Assembly (NCBI GenBank): GCA_024305405.1
Contig: JAKNDB010000087.1
Span: forward strand, 2,723,501 to 2,787,500
DNA: 64,000 nucleotides
Origin: Dirofilaria immitis
Taxonomy: Eukaryota > Nematoda > Chromadorea > Rhabditida > Onchocercidae
Reading direction: 5' to 3'
The position numbers were made by a program, and so were the translations under genes. The notes below the pieces were generated by a model that saw nothing but the letters and a program-made list of their open reading frames with translations, had not been told where the DNA came from and ran no database searches. Positions 38,909-53,000 of this stretch are shown one piece after another. Positions within the stretch are counted from its first letter, which is position 1, and each line of letters begins with the position of its first letter.

Positions 38909-41075
38909 TTATATTAATGATGTGATAAGCTCATTAGGGATAACATTTGAACGGATGGGCCACTCATCATTTTGATCCAATAGGTTTCTTTCGAGAAATG
39001 CATTCAGCAAGTTGTATTGAGCGCATGCAAAATGAAGTGGACTTTTTCGTAGCATGTCCTGAAATTGGACGTATATTATGAAGTTTCTTAATTTCAACGA
39101 GTTTGTTACACATTTTAAAACAAACGGAGGTAGTAGCTCATGTATTTTTATTCAGAAATATCGCTTTGCTTTCATTTAAACAAGCATTGACAACTGTACA
39201 ATTTTTTTTTTTTGGAAAATAAAGAATAGCATAAATTTAATCCGTACGTTCCACTTTGGTGTTATTTGATTTAAAAATCTCTTTTCGAATTTCAATTGCA
39301 AACTTTAAGCGCCGATCAATTTCACACCGCTAATGACAAAATTTTATGATTATCATCAAGATATCAAGCGCATCAACCAATGTTTTCTTCGTATGAAATA
39401 ATAAAGTTTTCTCCATTATGAAGTGATTAAAAATATCCATTAAAGTCAACCGAGAAGCTTTGCTTTTCACTAATCCCAGCATGATGTTTCGCTTTTTAAT
39501 TTTTCCATTCCTTGTCTTAATTTTATCAGATGGCTTTAAGAATAGCTTGAAAAATTTTTTTAATGTGAAGAGAACTTAGAGAATCATATGCGCAAAATCT
39601 AATATGCAACGGATATACCTTCACAAATGAAAAAGCATAATCATAAGCTGCAATGCTGCCATTATCAAGCTGAAAACTTCGTATCCAAGATCCAAAAGCA
39701 GATATATCTGGTCTTTCTACATTTTCCATATCATTAGTTGCTTCTGGCAAACCGAAATTGAATTTTTGCCGGAAATTTTGATCATTTTGTGCTGCTTTCA
39801 ACAAATCGCCCTCGCAAGTTTGTATCAACATCGGATCATCTTCCCCATTACACATTTGCTTTATTGTCGCGACAACAATTTTTTGCTCTTTCCTGAAAAA
39901 AGAAGTCATTAAATGAAATCTGATCAATAATCTTCGATCCATTAATTTAATTTGCGACAATCATTTTGCATGAACTGCAAAGAAAAACATAATTCTTGGT
40001 TTCACATCCTTTTACACTTTAGTTAACCATAAAGAGATTTCATTTAATTGAATATAAAGTATTTTTTAAAACAAAGACTCTTAAGTATCTAATGAATAAG
40101 AGATAATCAAGTGTTTTTAGAAAAACAAACACCAACCTCTATTTATTTTAATTAAGTTTAGAAAAACTTCAACTTACTGTCCTAAATAGTTTACTACCAT
40201 TCGTCCATGGTGCTTTTTCAGAATTTCTTCCAATCTTTGTTTATCTGATTCATGTCTCAAATCAAAAATTTGCTTTTCATATTCTTGTCCACCGACTTGC
40301 ACCTAACATTCCAATTTCATATCGTTAAAATTATTTAAACAATTGCAAATGTAAAAAAGCGATTGATTCTCTTATACAATTTTCCAAATTCAAGCCCAAT
40401 TTCATAAAAGGTATAAGATGTATGTTTCGACCGAGTTATTGCAGTACTATCTAGAAACTTGCAACTTCATTCAGATAAAAATTTGAACGAGAGATTTCGT
40501 TATCAAATCTTTTGAAAATTATTTCAAAAAAAGTACCACTCTCTGAGAGACTCAAACAACTTACCATAGATTTATAAACTATAATTCATACATAAAATAT
40601 TTAGCGATATATTGTTTCTAAAATCCTTTTAATAATTATATTATTTCTAGTGTCACATATCAAGATTTAATTTCTGCTACTTCGTATAGAAACTCACTTT
40701 ATTTAGCAAACTCAACTCAGGTATAATGCAAGGCGTACGAAGGTTGAGAACATCTGGATATATAATTTTAGATGCCTGAAATCTTGAAGAATTTTAAATC
40801 TCAAGGTATATCATATATTATATGGAAGCACCGAATAAGAGATTTATTTCACTTCAAGGTTAAAATTAGACAGAAAAACAGTGCGATTAAAGGAATTTAA
40901 ATTTAATGGACAATTTAAGAATTAAAATTTCACTTTAAAGACAACTAAGCCTTTTACCTTGAATGTAATTTCAACTTCCAACTCCACGAATTCTTCACTA
41001 TCGGCATCGACAGAAGATAACAAACGTTCCTCAGCTGCAATTACCCAAAGTAATCGAAGCGGTTGTAGATAGGTC
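38909..41075 (-). other. ANAPC1: APC1 exon block: C-terminal domain
   Basis: Exons in coding order: 41075-40958 (YLQPLRLLWVIAAEERLLSS, matching the segment after the last PC repeat), 40775-40698 (TPCIIPELSLLNK), 40302-40178 (VQVGGQEYEKQIFDLRH), 39892-39619, then a segment ending at 39378 (LMDIFNHFIMEKTLLFH), an apparent 48-nt intron with donor GTTGAT and acceptor ATTAG, then 39329-39237 and 39058-38909. The stop may be at 39237-39239 or, if an alternative donor inside that exon is used, at 38909-38911. The final exon is the least certain part. Confidence 0.7.
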
Positions 41076-44000
41076 CTAGAAAAATATAGAAAACCATTAA
41101 TGTTTGTTTTCTTATTACTCTTTAAGAACGAGAAAACTTTTTTATTTCACTTTATATAATTTGATAAATAAAAAGTAAATAAATAAAACCGAAACGATTT
41201 TTTAAACGGAGTAAGACCATCTGAATTTTCCCGAAAACATCCGTTTACTTCTCAGATATTTGGAAATAACTATGCATATACCAGCCAGAGAAAAGAAAAA
41301 TGGAAATCCCAAGTTTAATCTGTTGTTGCTTAAGCTATAGTTTTTTGCTTTTCAATTAGATCAAAAACAGAAACCCGCTTAAAGGAGAACGTAGAAGAAG
41401 TTATAAATTAAAGTTACTTACCGATTATCACTGAGTGCATGAGGACTGATTGGAAAAAACGAAATAACGAGTGCTGCGACCGATAAATCGTCTGTTTTCA
41501 AAGCATATCTGGAAAAGAGACCCTTTGAATTCAGAAGTAAACATCATCAGTATCAGCGACTACTTAATGATGAGACAGTTTCATTCTTCAAATTCCGATA
41601 TGCTGAGGTGCGTGTCCCGAATACTGAAAGTCTAATCAGTGAGTAAATTGAACAGAGCTGATCATAAAGTAATAATATCAACTTATTTCTTTCGATAATT
41701 TAAGGCTGTGAATTCGATAAATTGATAACAAAATCAGTCAAGACAATGTTGACTTAATTAGTAGCAATGACAAATGATTTTAGTATGAAATTTATATAAA
41801 CCATGGAAACATTACAATTTTTTAAAAATCAATATAACTGAAACAATTGCTTTTTTATAACTGTCTTTGCAATGGATATCTCAAGATTAAAAATCGAAAA
41901 AAATCTTGGAAAAAAAATATTTGAACCTCCCACGTCCAAGCATCAACATTCCCATCACTGTGTTTGCAGCAGCATATAAACTGTGTGATGTATTGTCACG
42001 ATACGCTTCTGGTAAAGTTACACGAGTACGAAGCAATCGACAAAGACGTAATACTTGCAAATTCCACTACCAGCCATAAGCTGGAAATAAAAAAATGCCA
42101 CACTCAAAAGTTAAGCAATCATAATTCAAAATACATATATATATAATTTACATAACGATCAGTTCACTTTTTCCATGAGTGTTTATAAACAACATATAGT
42201 TGTCTTGAAAGTCTTACCAAAAAACCATAAACTACCTTTTTTTGAAAACTTCAAAAAACAAAAAAATCTGACCTTACATGTTGAGCCTTAAACTAGTCAT
42301 AGTATTAACATTATTCGAAAATTTATGTCCTAAAATATATTCAGCTCTTTTCGGCATATAAGTGAATCACATAGTGAAAAATTATGTGAAAAAAAAGAAC
42401 ATACTACGCCCAATGAGTTAATGAGAGTGCTGAGCACATTAAGACATGCTGTGGCACCAGCAGCAAGACTTAGCTTGCTGCAAATTCGTTGAACGTCCGA
42501 CGGTAAAACCATTCCTACGTAATACCACTGCAAATGAATAAAATATTTCTTATGAAGTGCAAAAGTTTTTATAGTTAAAGATTGTCTCAACAACGACAAA
42601 TCATACATACATGCATAAGGCAGAATCAAAATTAGAAATAGTATTAAACAGCAAAAGCCTTTGTCCACTAAAACTGATATTTTCAGTGGAAGAGCAGCAA
42701 TTTACAATGCAACTCGGAATATTTAAAACGGATTTAAACTATGCCCTCCAACAAAATTAACATTAAGAAACGCAAGGTGGATCTCTTTTCCTGAGTAAGA
42801 GATAAAAACTTACAATTACATTAAAAGCTTCAGAGTTCCATGTTGATGCGAAACGAATAGCCATTGCAAAGCAAGCTCCGGCTATGACATTCAAATAGGT
42901 CTAAAAATTACGCTATCGGAAAAAGCAATGAATTTTAAGATTTTTGAATCAATATTCTTTGATTTTATACCTATTCAGTTATTGTCCATATTAAGTAATA
43001 AATTACGGTTTCCAAATGATATTCAAACTGTATGATTTTTGATAACTGTGATCAATAACATCAATCAATGAAAAGTATTGTTTCACAGCAAACTTCAAAA
43101 AAGAAAAAAAGGCACTTTACGGATGAAAAGCCATAACTGATTGATCATCCTGATAATATCATGGAGCCTTATCTTAATAGAACCTTTGAAATTCCACAAA
43201 ATCATATCCATAAAATTATACTCTTAACTACTCTAATTTTGATTATTAAATACTTAATAAAAACCAAAAATGACTATAGAAAAACCGCTAATCAAATATA
43301 TATTTTTGATTTTAAATGCTTCGTCATTACTTTTACATGTTATCTTTCTCCTTACTATAATTTTCGCATCAGTTTTGATTATCGGCGGTATGTCTTCGGA
43401 TATTACATTATATATATATTTTTCTTTTTTAAAAGATCCAATTTTGTTACTTGTGTTATTCTTCCCATATATCACATAACCTTCTTCAATCTTATAAAAG
43501 AATCTAAGCCACTCTATCAGTCCTTCGATTTTTGAATTAACTTTGTGATACTTTATGATATATACTAACGATGATCAACCACAAGTAACAGTATATTGCA
43601 TAGAGGAAAGGAACAGTATATTGCATAGAAGGAACAGTATATTGCATAGAGGAAAGTAAGGAACAGTATACAAAGGGACGAGTATTAGCCTGGTTTATTA
43701 AGCTTATTATCACCTACTACAGCTGAAATAAGCATAACAAATACAAGCAATATAGATAACCTGAGCTATCGTTTGCTTATCAACTGCTGCTTGCAGCATT
43801 CGTAAATTTTCCTCCTCCTCATCGTCATCAGTTTTCGGTTGTTCGTCGAACAAACGCTGCTTATAATTTAGTATAATTAATGGCACTGATTCTTCCACCC
43901 AATGTTTTGAAGCCGTTATTTCATTCCACAAAACAAGATGTCGGCAAAGTGTTCTGAAAATCATCGTTATGAGGCCATATACTTGAAAAACAATATTGCA

Positions 44001-47000
44001 ACTTAAGAATTAATATTTTCTTTTTGCTTTTCAACTCACTTTACATTACTTCATTCATTTATTAAAGGAAGAAACATATCATTTTAAGAAATCTTCTCAA
44101 TCTCTTTTCTAGAAATCTTATATAACTTTTTGACCATAAAAATTTATAAATAAGGTATAATTTAAACAGTGGAATTGGATTTAATTCTAAAAAAATTACC
44201 AAAAATTGATGCTAACCTGAGTAAAATAAGATCGGGCCGAATTTCTTCAATCGCTGATATTGTTTCAGGAATTTTCAAACTTTCCGCTGCCCATCTATTT
44301 CCTGTTCGAAAATACATCAAACCTAAGGCAACAGTAGCTGGACTCGCTGCAATAAATCAAATTCCTTCAATAAGCTGGAAATATAAGAATTCAATAAATA
44401 ATTCTTGATCTAATTTATCAGAAAAACTATAGTAGATCTAATTTTTACAAAGCAGTTGATTACCAAAACTTTGACAAGACTGTACATTTCATTTGCAAAG
44501 AAATGTAGTAAGCCCAGAAAGACGAAGTATGTGATAAGCAATTACGCTTGCAACTGAGAAATAACAACACCGTACCAAACAACATCATACCCACTTTTTT
44601 GGAAGAGGATTCGAACAACTGAAGCTTTCATGGTAAAATATGCCAAAATTAAATAGATACGGTAGGTGGAAATAATCGAATCATTAAGTTTTGATTCAAA
44701 GAAATCAAATTAACACTTTAATTTTATATCATAATTCATTTAAAAGAAATTAAGAAACATCATAAATAAAATTGTTTAAAGACTATGCGATGTATTCGGA
44801 AGGATGGGAAAAGACAAAATAAAATACGAGATAAAGTAAAGTACTATATTTTGCAAATACACTATTTAAGTACTATATTTTGCAAATACACTATTTATAA
44901 ATTGCTAGCTGATGAGTTTTACAGATAAATGAAGGAAAATGGTGTCAACCTGTTAGGTGTGGATTAACATTTTCGGATTCTCGGACATGATTTGATTGTG
45001 AAAAAGTTGAGGTATTAGAACAAGCCCCTTCTGAAGTAGTTGAAGGAAATATACATAGAGATCGTAATCCACCCTCCATAAGAACAATAAGTCTAGATGC
45101 TATGGCAGGATACTGTTCTACAAACGGAACACTCGACAACAAATCTTCTCCGCGTCCTGTAATTTAAAAGAAATGTATTTTATCAAATTTTGGTGATCAC
45201 TATTGATATGTAACGATGAAAAAATAAAAGGAAGAAAATTCCTTTAAAGTTTTTGTGAAAAAATATCTAATTTATTAAATTTCATTCTCCATTAGTAGTA
45301 ACTTCTCTGGCGATCCCATTACTCGATAAAAACAAGACAATTTTTCATTTCTGTGAAGAAAATGAAAAAATTCGACTAACCCAGCGCAATCAGACCAATA
45401 GCAAAACCTGCAGCAAGAGAATACGAATATCGATCAGTCGGCGGTTCATAATCCGAACAAGCAGGTCGACCTATTTCGTTGATTAACTGACCTAAGATAC
45501 CCATATGTGACGACTGTGCAAACAGAAGACCAAGTGCTACAAGTGCCGCTGTTTGAATCATTGTGTCGATATGCAATTCAAGTAATGTCGGACCCATCAT
45601 AAATGGTAAGTGCGTTACCATCATTTTATACATCTGAAAACTGGTTTAAAAGTTGAAATCTATCGGAAAATATTTTAAAAAGAATTGTTGGAATTTACAT
45701 CATTGTAAATTGATTTAAAACTTATAAAATAAGATCATATAGATTTCGAAAATCAAAATGTAATTTAGAAAAACTACTTAATAAATTTATCATCAGAAAT
45801 TTATGTTTTGCCTTCCAGTAATGATACTATAACCGTCTTACAAAAAACTTCACGATATCAACTTTTAATTATTCATGATTGGAGAACCATGGTGTTAGCT
45901 GATAGTTAGCTAGCATAGTTACAGTATCATCACTTATACAAAATTTTCAAAAACATCCAGTGTGACTTGATCACAGTAAATTCCATACTGCGGTGAAATG
46001 CTTATGTAAAATATCACATGAACTGCGAATTATGAAGGTTTAAATCCGAACTTTTTGTGAACTTTGAGAAAGCTTCACAAACAGATGTAGTTTCTATAAA
46101 TTATCCAATTAACCTGAACATCAGCAGTTGCTCGCCGGCTTACACCACATCCAAGAAGAATTGCGATGCTCATCACCGGATCACCGCTACTCAAAAGTTC
46201 ATGGATCATAAACAAATTCATATTCGTTATATGACCATTCAACCCAAATGCATACATCAAACCAGCAGCTTCTGGTCCTTGCTATAGTAAATTGAAAAAT
46301 GAATCAAAACTGCCATTAGTAATATCAATCATTTCAGAAATTAATCTTAAGAAAATGATCTAACTAGTTTTAGATTTAATGCTAAAAGGATCAATGATTT
46401 TGATACCAAATTATTAATGCTCATTGCAAGCCATTCACTGTCAAGACGCAAACTGCTCGAATCACCAATACATAGTCCAGCAGCAACAGCATTGTAAAAC
46501 GACCCCATTTAATCATAGGCCTGACTAACTGTAACAAATTCTTTTCTGGCATTTACAATCTATAGATGGATCTATGATCTTGCAATTATATTTAATCACT
46601 ACAAAGTTATTCATGCCGCCAATCCAGCTGGACATAATTTTACAGCTTGATAGTAGTTAATTATCACACACATACTATTTTTTCACGTCTTTCATGCTCC
46701 ATGCATCAATAATTTCTATTCAGCAATACTATAAAAACATGATGAAATAGTTCAATTTTAAATATAATATTAAATATATTCATTCAAAACCAATCCGAAT
46801 ATGGATTTTAAATTACTTATTCTAAATTACTTATTCTCATAAAACAAATGTAACTTAATAACTATAAATTAATTAAGGATTAAAGATATTTATGATTAAA
46901 GATTTGCATTAACAAACATATATGTTTGTTTAGTAATAGTGCACGAGGAAAGTCTTTCATTCCATCATTCTATTTCTATCCGCCAATATCAAAAATAAAC

Positions 47001-50000
47001 TCATACTAGCAAAAAGATATACTTCATTTTGTGGCAGTTCAACTGGTGCATTAGTGGGATGCAATCGTCCTTGTAGATTAAGTGGTGGTATCACACGCGG
47101 TCGACTAAGAGGAGGCGAAAATGATCGAAAATAAAGCGCTGAACGTCCAAAAGCATGAGTTATGTTACGAATACTAAAAGATTTCAAAAGACGCTCAGCC
47201 ATTTCTCTTTGGCTTGCTTCCGAAAGAGCCTAGAAAAAATATCATTATGTCTTCATTTTGACGAATATAATAGAAACAAAGCAATGTATTTTTAATATAC
47301 TTATCCCTTGGAGATTTTTAAATTTTGCAACAATAAATTATATACAGAAAGTAATAAATTGTTCAGACTAAAATTATATTGGGTAAGTTCCAAATATTTG
47401 TTTATATTCTCATTATATATATATATATCTTCTTCATTCTCAGCGAATATTAAGCCCTACAATTGTTGGTTCCCATTTTCGTCATCTAATTTATGGGGCA
47501 AATACTTTAAATCTTTAATTTCAAGCAATTATTGGCAAATATACTAAAAAGAGCAATTCAAATTATTCAATTCTATCTTCTGCGGGAAGAAAAATACTTT
47601 AGGCTATTGCTATAATTATTACTTAAAAACTAGTAAAAAGGAAATACAAGGGACAGGAGATAGACGCAAACAATAATAACAAACTAAGCATACTTCTACT
47701 TACTACCACTTATAAAACTTACTTCATTATTTGATGGTATGAAAATTGGGCGTCGGCTATCAAGCATTTGTATTACATTAATACATCGCAAATCATGCTT
47801 CCACCGCCATCGTGTGATTAGAAAAATTTCTTCAGCAGATGGTATATGGCTGGAAATTTAGAAACAAAATCTCAAAATCAGGATTGCTCGGAGTTTTAAT
47901 TTTAATACATTATGCCATAACGAATTTGAATTTAGTTGAAATTTATCTGGGAGAAAATCAAATCCTTATCTCAAAAAAACAATAATTCTAAACCTTAACT
48001 AATGTTAGATTATCCCATGACTTCACCCTGGAAATCAGAATCAAATTTCTCTTTTATTACAAAAAATATCTGAATGGTGCAATGCATCGGTAATAGCCAT
48101 ACATTGAACATGTCATAAATTATCAATTATTTGATGATAATAACCACTCAGTTTTGGACTCAGTAACATAAGTACAAACCTTCGATCTTTTGACGCACTG
48201 CAGGAGTAAGAAAATGCAAGGTTTTTGTTGACTGCTCATAAAGTAATTCACACAAAATCACGGCAACCGCTGGAGGCAAGTCCAACAACGAAGATTTCGT
48301 AAGTCTGAATAGCTGAGCCAATTTTTCACATCTATAAAATGAAAAATTTTTGTTGTTTTTATTTCGTTTCCTCATTTCACTAGGACATATTGATCAATTC
48401 AAGAGAACAGAAATTTTTAAAATACTAATTCAATTTCAACTAAAAATTATCATTGAAATTAATTATTACTGAAGACTTTATACTTAATCATTTAATTCAT
48501 GCAAATATATCTCGTTAATTAAAATTTAATTTTCTGCTAAATGAATCTTACAAAGATTTCATTTTACCTGTATAAAGCAAAGTTTCTCAGTATTCTGAAT
48601 TATGTATAGAAGCATATTAAGTATCCATATTATCAAATAATTCACGACATCTAATAGATTCTATTATTTGAACAAAAACAGAATATTATATTCATCAAAA
48701 TAGGATCTCTTCCGGAGTTCAACATATCACTACATTTTTTCCTTGTACAAATCATTTTTGGAGATTTTTTACTCAGATATATATTCTTTTGGAATTTAAA
48801 TTATATCTATTTTTTCCCAATTCTTAGAACAAACTTTTCGACTGTTGAAGAATTTTCATTCAGAATATTAGCAAATTGCTCCGCGTCCGTCTTGTTTAGG
48901 CGCAGTTTTTTCTCGTGTGATTTCCCCAGAACTTTCTAGAAATAAAGCTAGTAAATAAAAAGTTAGAAAATAAGTAAAAATTTTTTAATTTTCGTTTCCT
49001 GTTAGGATGACGAATTCTGATACTTCAATTTGAAAAGTTTATAAACGTTAGTTAACATTAAGAAAACAGAACCAGATCATTTTTGAGGTGAAAAACCTGA
49101 TGAAGCTAAAAAAACGAAATAAAAAAGACTGAAAAATAAGAAATTTTTAAGAAGTATAAAATATAAATGTCAACAAATAGCATGAAAACAAAATTTATTA
49201 AATGGGGAGGTATAAGAAATGTTTAAAATTCAACCGAGAATTACCTGAATATCGGCAATATTTTCTAGTCGTTTTAATCCAATAGCAATTGTAATGACAA
49301 TTGGTGCGAAGAAATGTGACGATGTGATCGATGTCAAATGACTTTTGCTATCCAGGAATCGCAACAAATTATCATGCCATGATGGTATACGTTCCGGTGA
49401 AAACGAGAACTCATTAAAAATGTTTGAAGTATTTTTCCTCCATCTATAAAAATATAATAGTTTTTGCATGTTCATTTCTGTGGACTTTGCAAAACTAAAT
49501 TTTTAAAACAAACAACCAGTTCCTGGTACTTTTCAGGCCATGAGCAATTAATTCGCACTCGATTCTCAAGATAGTATAAAATCTAACGCTTTGCATAAGA
49601 AAATGTTACCATATATAATATTTGAAACAAATTTAAAATATACTTGCCTTCCAAAATTTTGAAACTCTGATTTGATAATACGGGAAGTCTTTTCTGTAAT
49701 AATCATCATAACTTTTAGATCAAAAATCCTGCAATAAACTCCGAATATCAAACTCTTAAAATATAAATCTGAAATCCAGATAAGAGAATTTCAAATATGC
49801 TTTTGGTTTTTAGTACCAGCAAAGACCTAATCTTTATAATAAAACAACAATTAAACAAAACAAAATAAATCCATCCTGAGATATCACAAAACTGGTCTTT
49901 CGCAAGCTTCGTTAACTTATCAGAAATGAGATAATTTTGAAAGTCACAAATTTTTTTATAAATTTATTGAGTTACGGCAAATGATGTTAATTATTTCTTC

Positions 50001-53000
50001 TTTTGCTATATAAAATGTCTTATACTTTTCTCATTTTCGGATGTTTTTCAAATTATTAATTATGCTTACTGAGCAAAAGCATGCAGTGACGATGCTAGAA
50101 TGAAAAGCAATGAAATTGTACGCCTGTCCAATTTTGCCGATTCATAAATAGCATGTAATCCGGTAAATATCGCCAAAGAATAATGGTACAAACTACTTTC
50201 ATCGTCCACTGAAACACTGTAACATTTTGGAGCCAAATTTTCTGTGTTATCAAAATTCCACCATCGACTGCTACAAAGATGTTTTATTCTCTGCCAAGCC
50301 TGAAACAATTTTCAAGAAACGTAAAATAATATTTGAATATTCCTTTGAAAAAAAAGATTGAAAAAAGAGTTCATAACTCAAATTCTGCATTATTACAATG
50401 AAAACTTGTGCATTGAGCAGATAAATAAAACCATGTAGTTCCATATTTTAGATTAATAAAGAAATATTAGCGAATTTCGACTTTCTTCAAACTAAAATAT
50501 ATCTTTATTCATGCGATTAATGACTGATTCATTCCATCCTTCAATCGTAATTCGAAACAGAACTTAAAACTATTTTAATCTAAATACATTTGGATTAAGA
50601 TAAGACGACGGAGGAAGAATGAAAATTCTGAAATTAAGGCATGATGTCTTATAAATTATACAAAACAAAAAGAAAAAAATTACGTTACATCAAATTTATT
50701 GAATTTTTAAATTCCTTAAACCCTATTTTCAAATATAAAAAACATTTTTCGAGTCAAAAATGACGCAATCAAAGTCAACGAAGAAGAAGACTAGAGAAAA
50801 ACAAAAATATTACTTTGTCTTTAATTCCCATTATCTGTAGAATATGATAACAGATGTTCCAAAACCGATATTTCCTAATCACGAAAAGGATAATATGTCA
50901 TTCTTAAGTGTACGGATCACTTATTAACACATTTTTTAATAGTTAATATACTTACTTCAATATGCTTAAAATGATCGGTACGCTTCTTTTTTCACGAACC
51001 TCTTCTTCGCAACGGCTTCGAAGTAAATTTATCTATAAATAGTTCCATATTTCTTCGGTTTTAACCGATTTAAATTTCCAGAAACAAAATAAGATGTTAA
51101 GATTAAAAATGTACCTGAAATCTTGCAAAATAACATAAAGATAACAGGTGAATTGAAAACAGGTGAGAGATTAAAATTGCATATTAAAAGTGAGATTGAG
51201 CACTCAAAATAATTTCTCCAGACTAATAAAAGGATAATTACTTCGCGAAAAATGGAGAAATCCTGGATATGAAGCCCACATTGCGCAAAAACGAACTGTA
51301 CGAACATAGCGACTTCTGCAGCAACGCGATTATCATAATAATGATGCAGCAGACGAGAAGTATTACTTGTGCACCAGGATGACGATAATTTCATTGCTTT
51401 ATCGAGAGGTAAATTTGAACAAATTTGCGACAAGCATTCAGCTACTGCAGAAAAAATTATAAAGATTGAAAAAAGTTACAAAAATAATAATAAATAAAGT
51501 TGTAATCCACTTTTTCTGAGTTTGCAGTTATTTGCAAGGAAAAACTCCTCAACATAATGATAAAGCAAAAAAATGACCGAAAGGTGAGGATGTAATTGAT
51601 GGCAACTTGCACATTACCAATTCATGTCTCTGTGTCTCCTGGAAATTATAAGATTTGTTAAATGTAGCCCGAATTAAAAAAATTGGGAACAATCCAAGCT
51701 TCGGATCACTATTTAACTACTAAAATGGAACTTTCACTTCATGCGAAACATCTCGGGTTTCAAGAATTCTTTGAATACACTTGAAAACTTGGTCATACTT
51801 AAGAAAGAAGATATCTACATTTATATTTTCTGAAATAAATATACCAAGATTATATGGCCTATAAATGCAGTATGCAATTCGATAACTGGAGTACATAGTG
51901 ATAAACCGCAGTTACTCTTGCATTCCTGAACGTCCTAAAAATTCAAGATTCAATTAATTTTAGTAATTTTTAATTTTTGAATAACGAAATGAAAGAACGG
52001 GAAAAAGATAAAGCACAAATGACTTGGAATTTGGAACGCGAAATCGACTGAATGCTCCTAATTTGTTTAAATTCAACTTCCTTCCATTTGAGTAAAAGAA
52101 CTGAGAGAACAATCATTAATTTGCCTTAATTCTTCTACTTTTACGTAATTACGATTATTCTTATAACGAAAATATGAAGAAATTTGTTAGTTAACGAATC
52201 CATCAAAAATATGTTTTAGATCAAATAATATTAGTTTTATGATAAATGTCACTAATTTCAAAGCATTAGCCGATCGAAAAAAGAAGAGTCCGCAAAATTT
52301 ACGCTACTTGATTCTTTAACGAAGGTTCTTTAAAGTTTATAAATTCGTAGTTTCCATATAAGGCACCAATACGAGTAACACCACTATAAAGAATGACAGC
52401 ACCATCGAGATCAATTATTGCCATCATTTTGTAATCCTGTAGAAAAAATTTTTGCATTTTCTACAGTTTGAACTATCTTGAGCCCAGAGTGGTCATCCAA
52501 AAAATCAAAAAATAAACCTTAACATCCGCAGCTCCTTTACACGGAATTGTAGTAAAGAACTTGTAGTTATTCGTCCTTCATCATGCATCTTTCCTCGAAC
52601 ACATTTCAAGAGGTTTTGCTTTGCTACGTAAAAACATACATAAATTTGGCCGGTAAAGTCTAAAACGAAATTCAGTTTCTTGATTAGTGCAATAAGTGGA
52701 AATCACATACAGTGTTTTAATAATTAATGTGAAGTTTTCGTACCCAAAACTACTGTTGTTTTTTTGATTCAACACTTGAAAATGTTGAACTTGAGTCACC
52801 TTGCAGCATAAATAGCTAACTCTAACTTATCTACTTCAATTATTATATAGATATGTATTTTTGAATTATTTCTACACGATCTTATGACTGTTTATTTTTA
52901 TCTCTTAATTAAGAAACAAAAAGAATAACTGAAGCAAGTTTTAAAAAAAAGTTCCTTATAAGAAGGATAACTTAAACCTTGAGTAAGAAATGCAGTACTT

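Larger units (their letters stand above)
41422..46281 (-). other. ANAPC1: APC1 exon block: PC-repeat toroid
   Basis: Exons in coding order: 46281-46114, 45633-45381, 45156-44950, 44346-44217, 43953-43714, 42900-42814, 42527-42409, 42080-41927, 41508-41422. These encode the proteasome/cyclosome repeats, each with alternating hydrophobic helices: MSIAILLGCGVSRRAT, IQTAALVALGLLFAQSSHM, ATVALGLMYFRTGNRWAAE, YLNVIAGACFAMAIRF, AGATACLNVLSTLINSLG, TVMGMLMLGRGR and LSVAALVISFFPISPHAL. The order is the same as in human APC1, and splice phases agree. The 42080 exon lacks one base near 42062 (an A in sense). Confidence 0.92.

Noticed and set aside
43161..43535. 124-codon hydrophobic open frame (+)
   Set aside because: Lies in an APC1 intron, AT-rich, low complexity, no gene context.
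44590..44660. Possible - strand tRNA (B-box-like GTTCGAATCC at 44607-44616)
   Set aside because: The T-arm does not pair, no A-box or acceptor stem fits, and the site lies in an APC1 intron.
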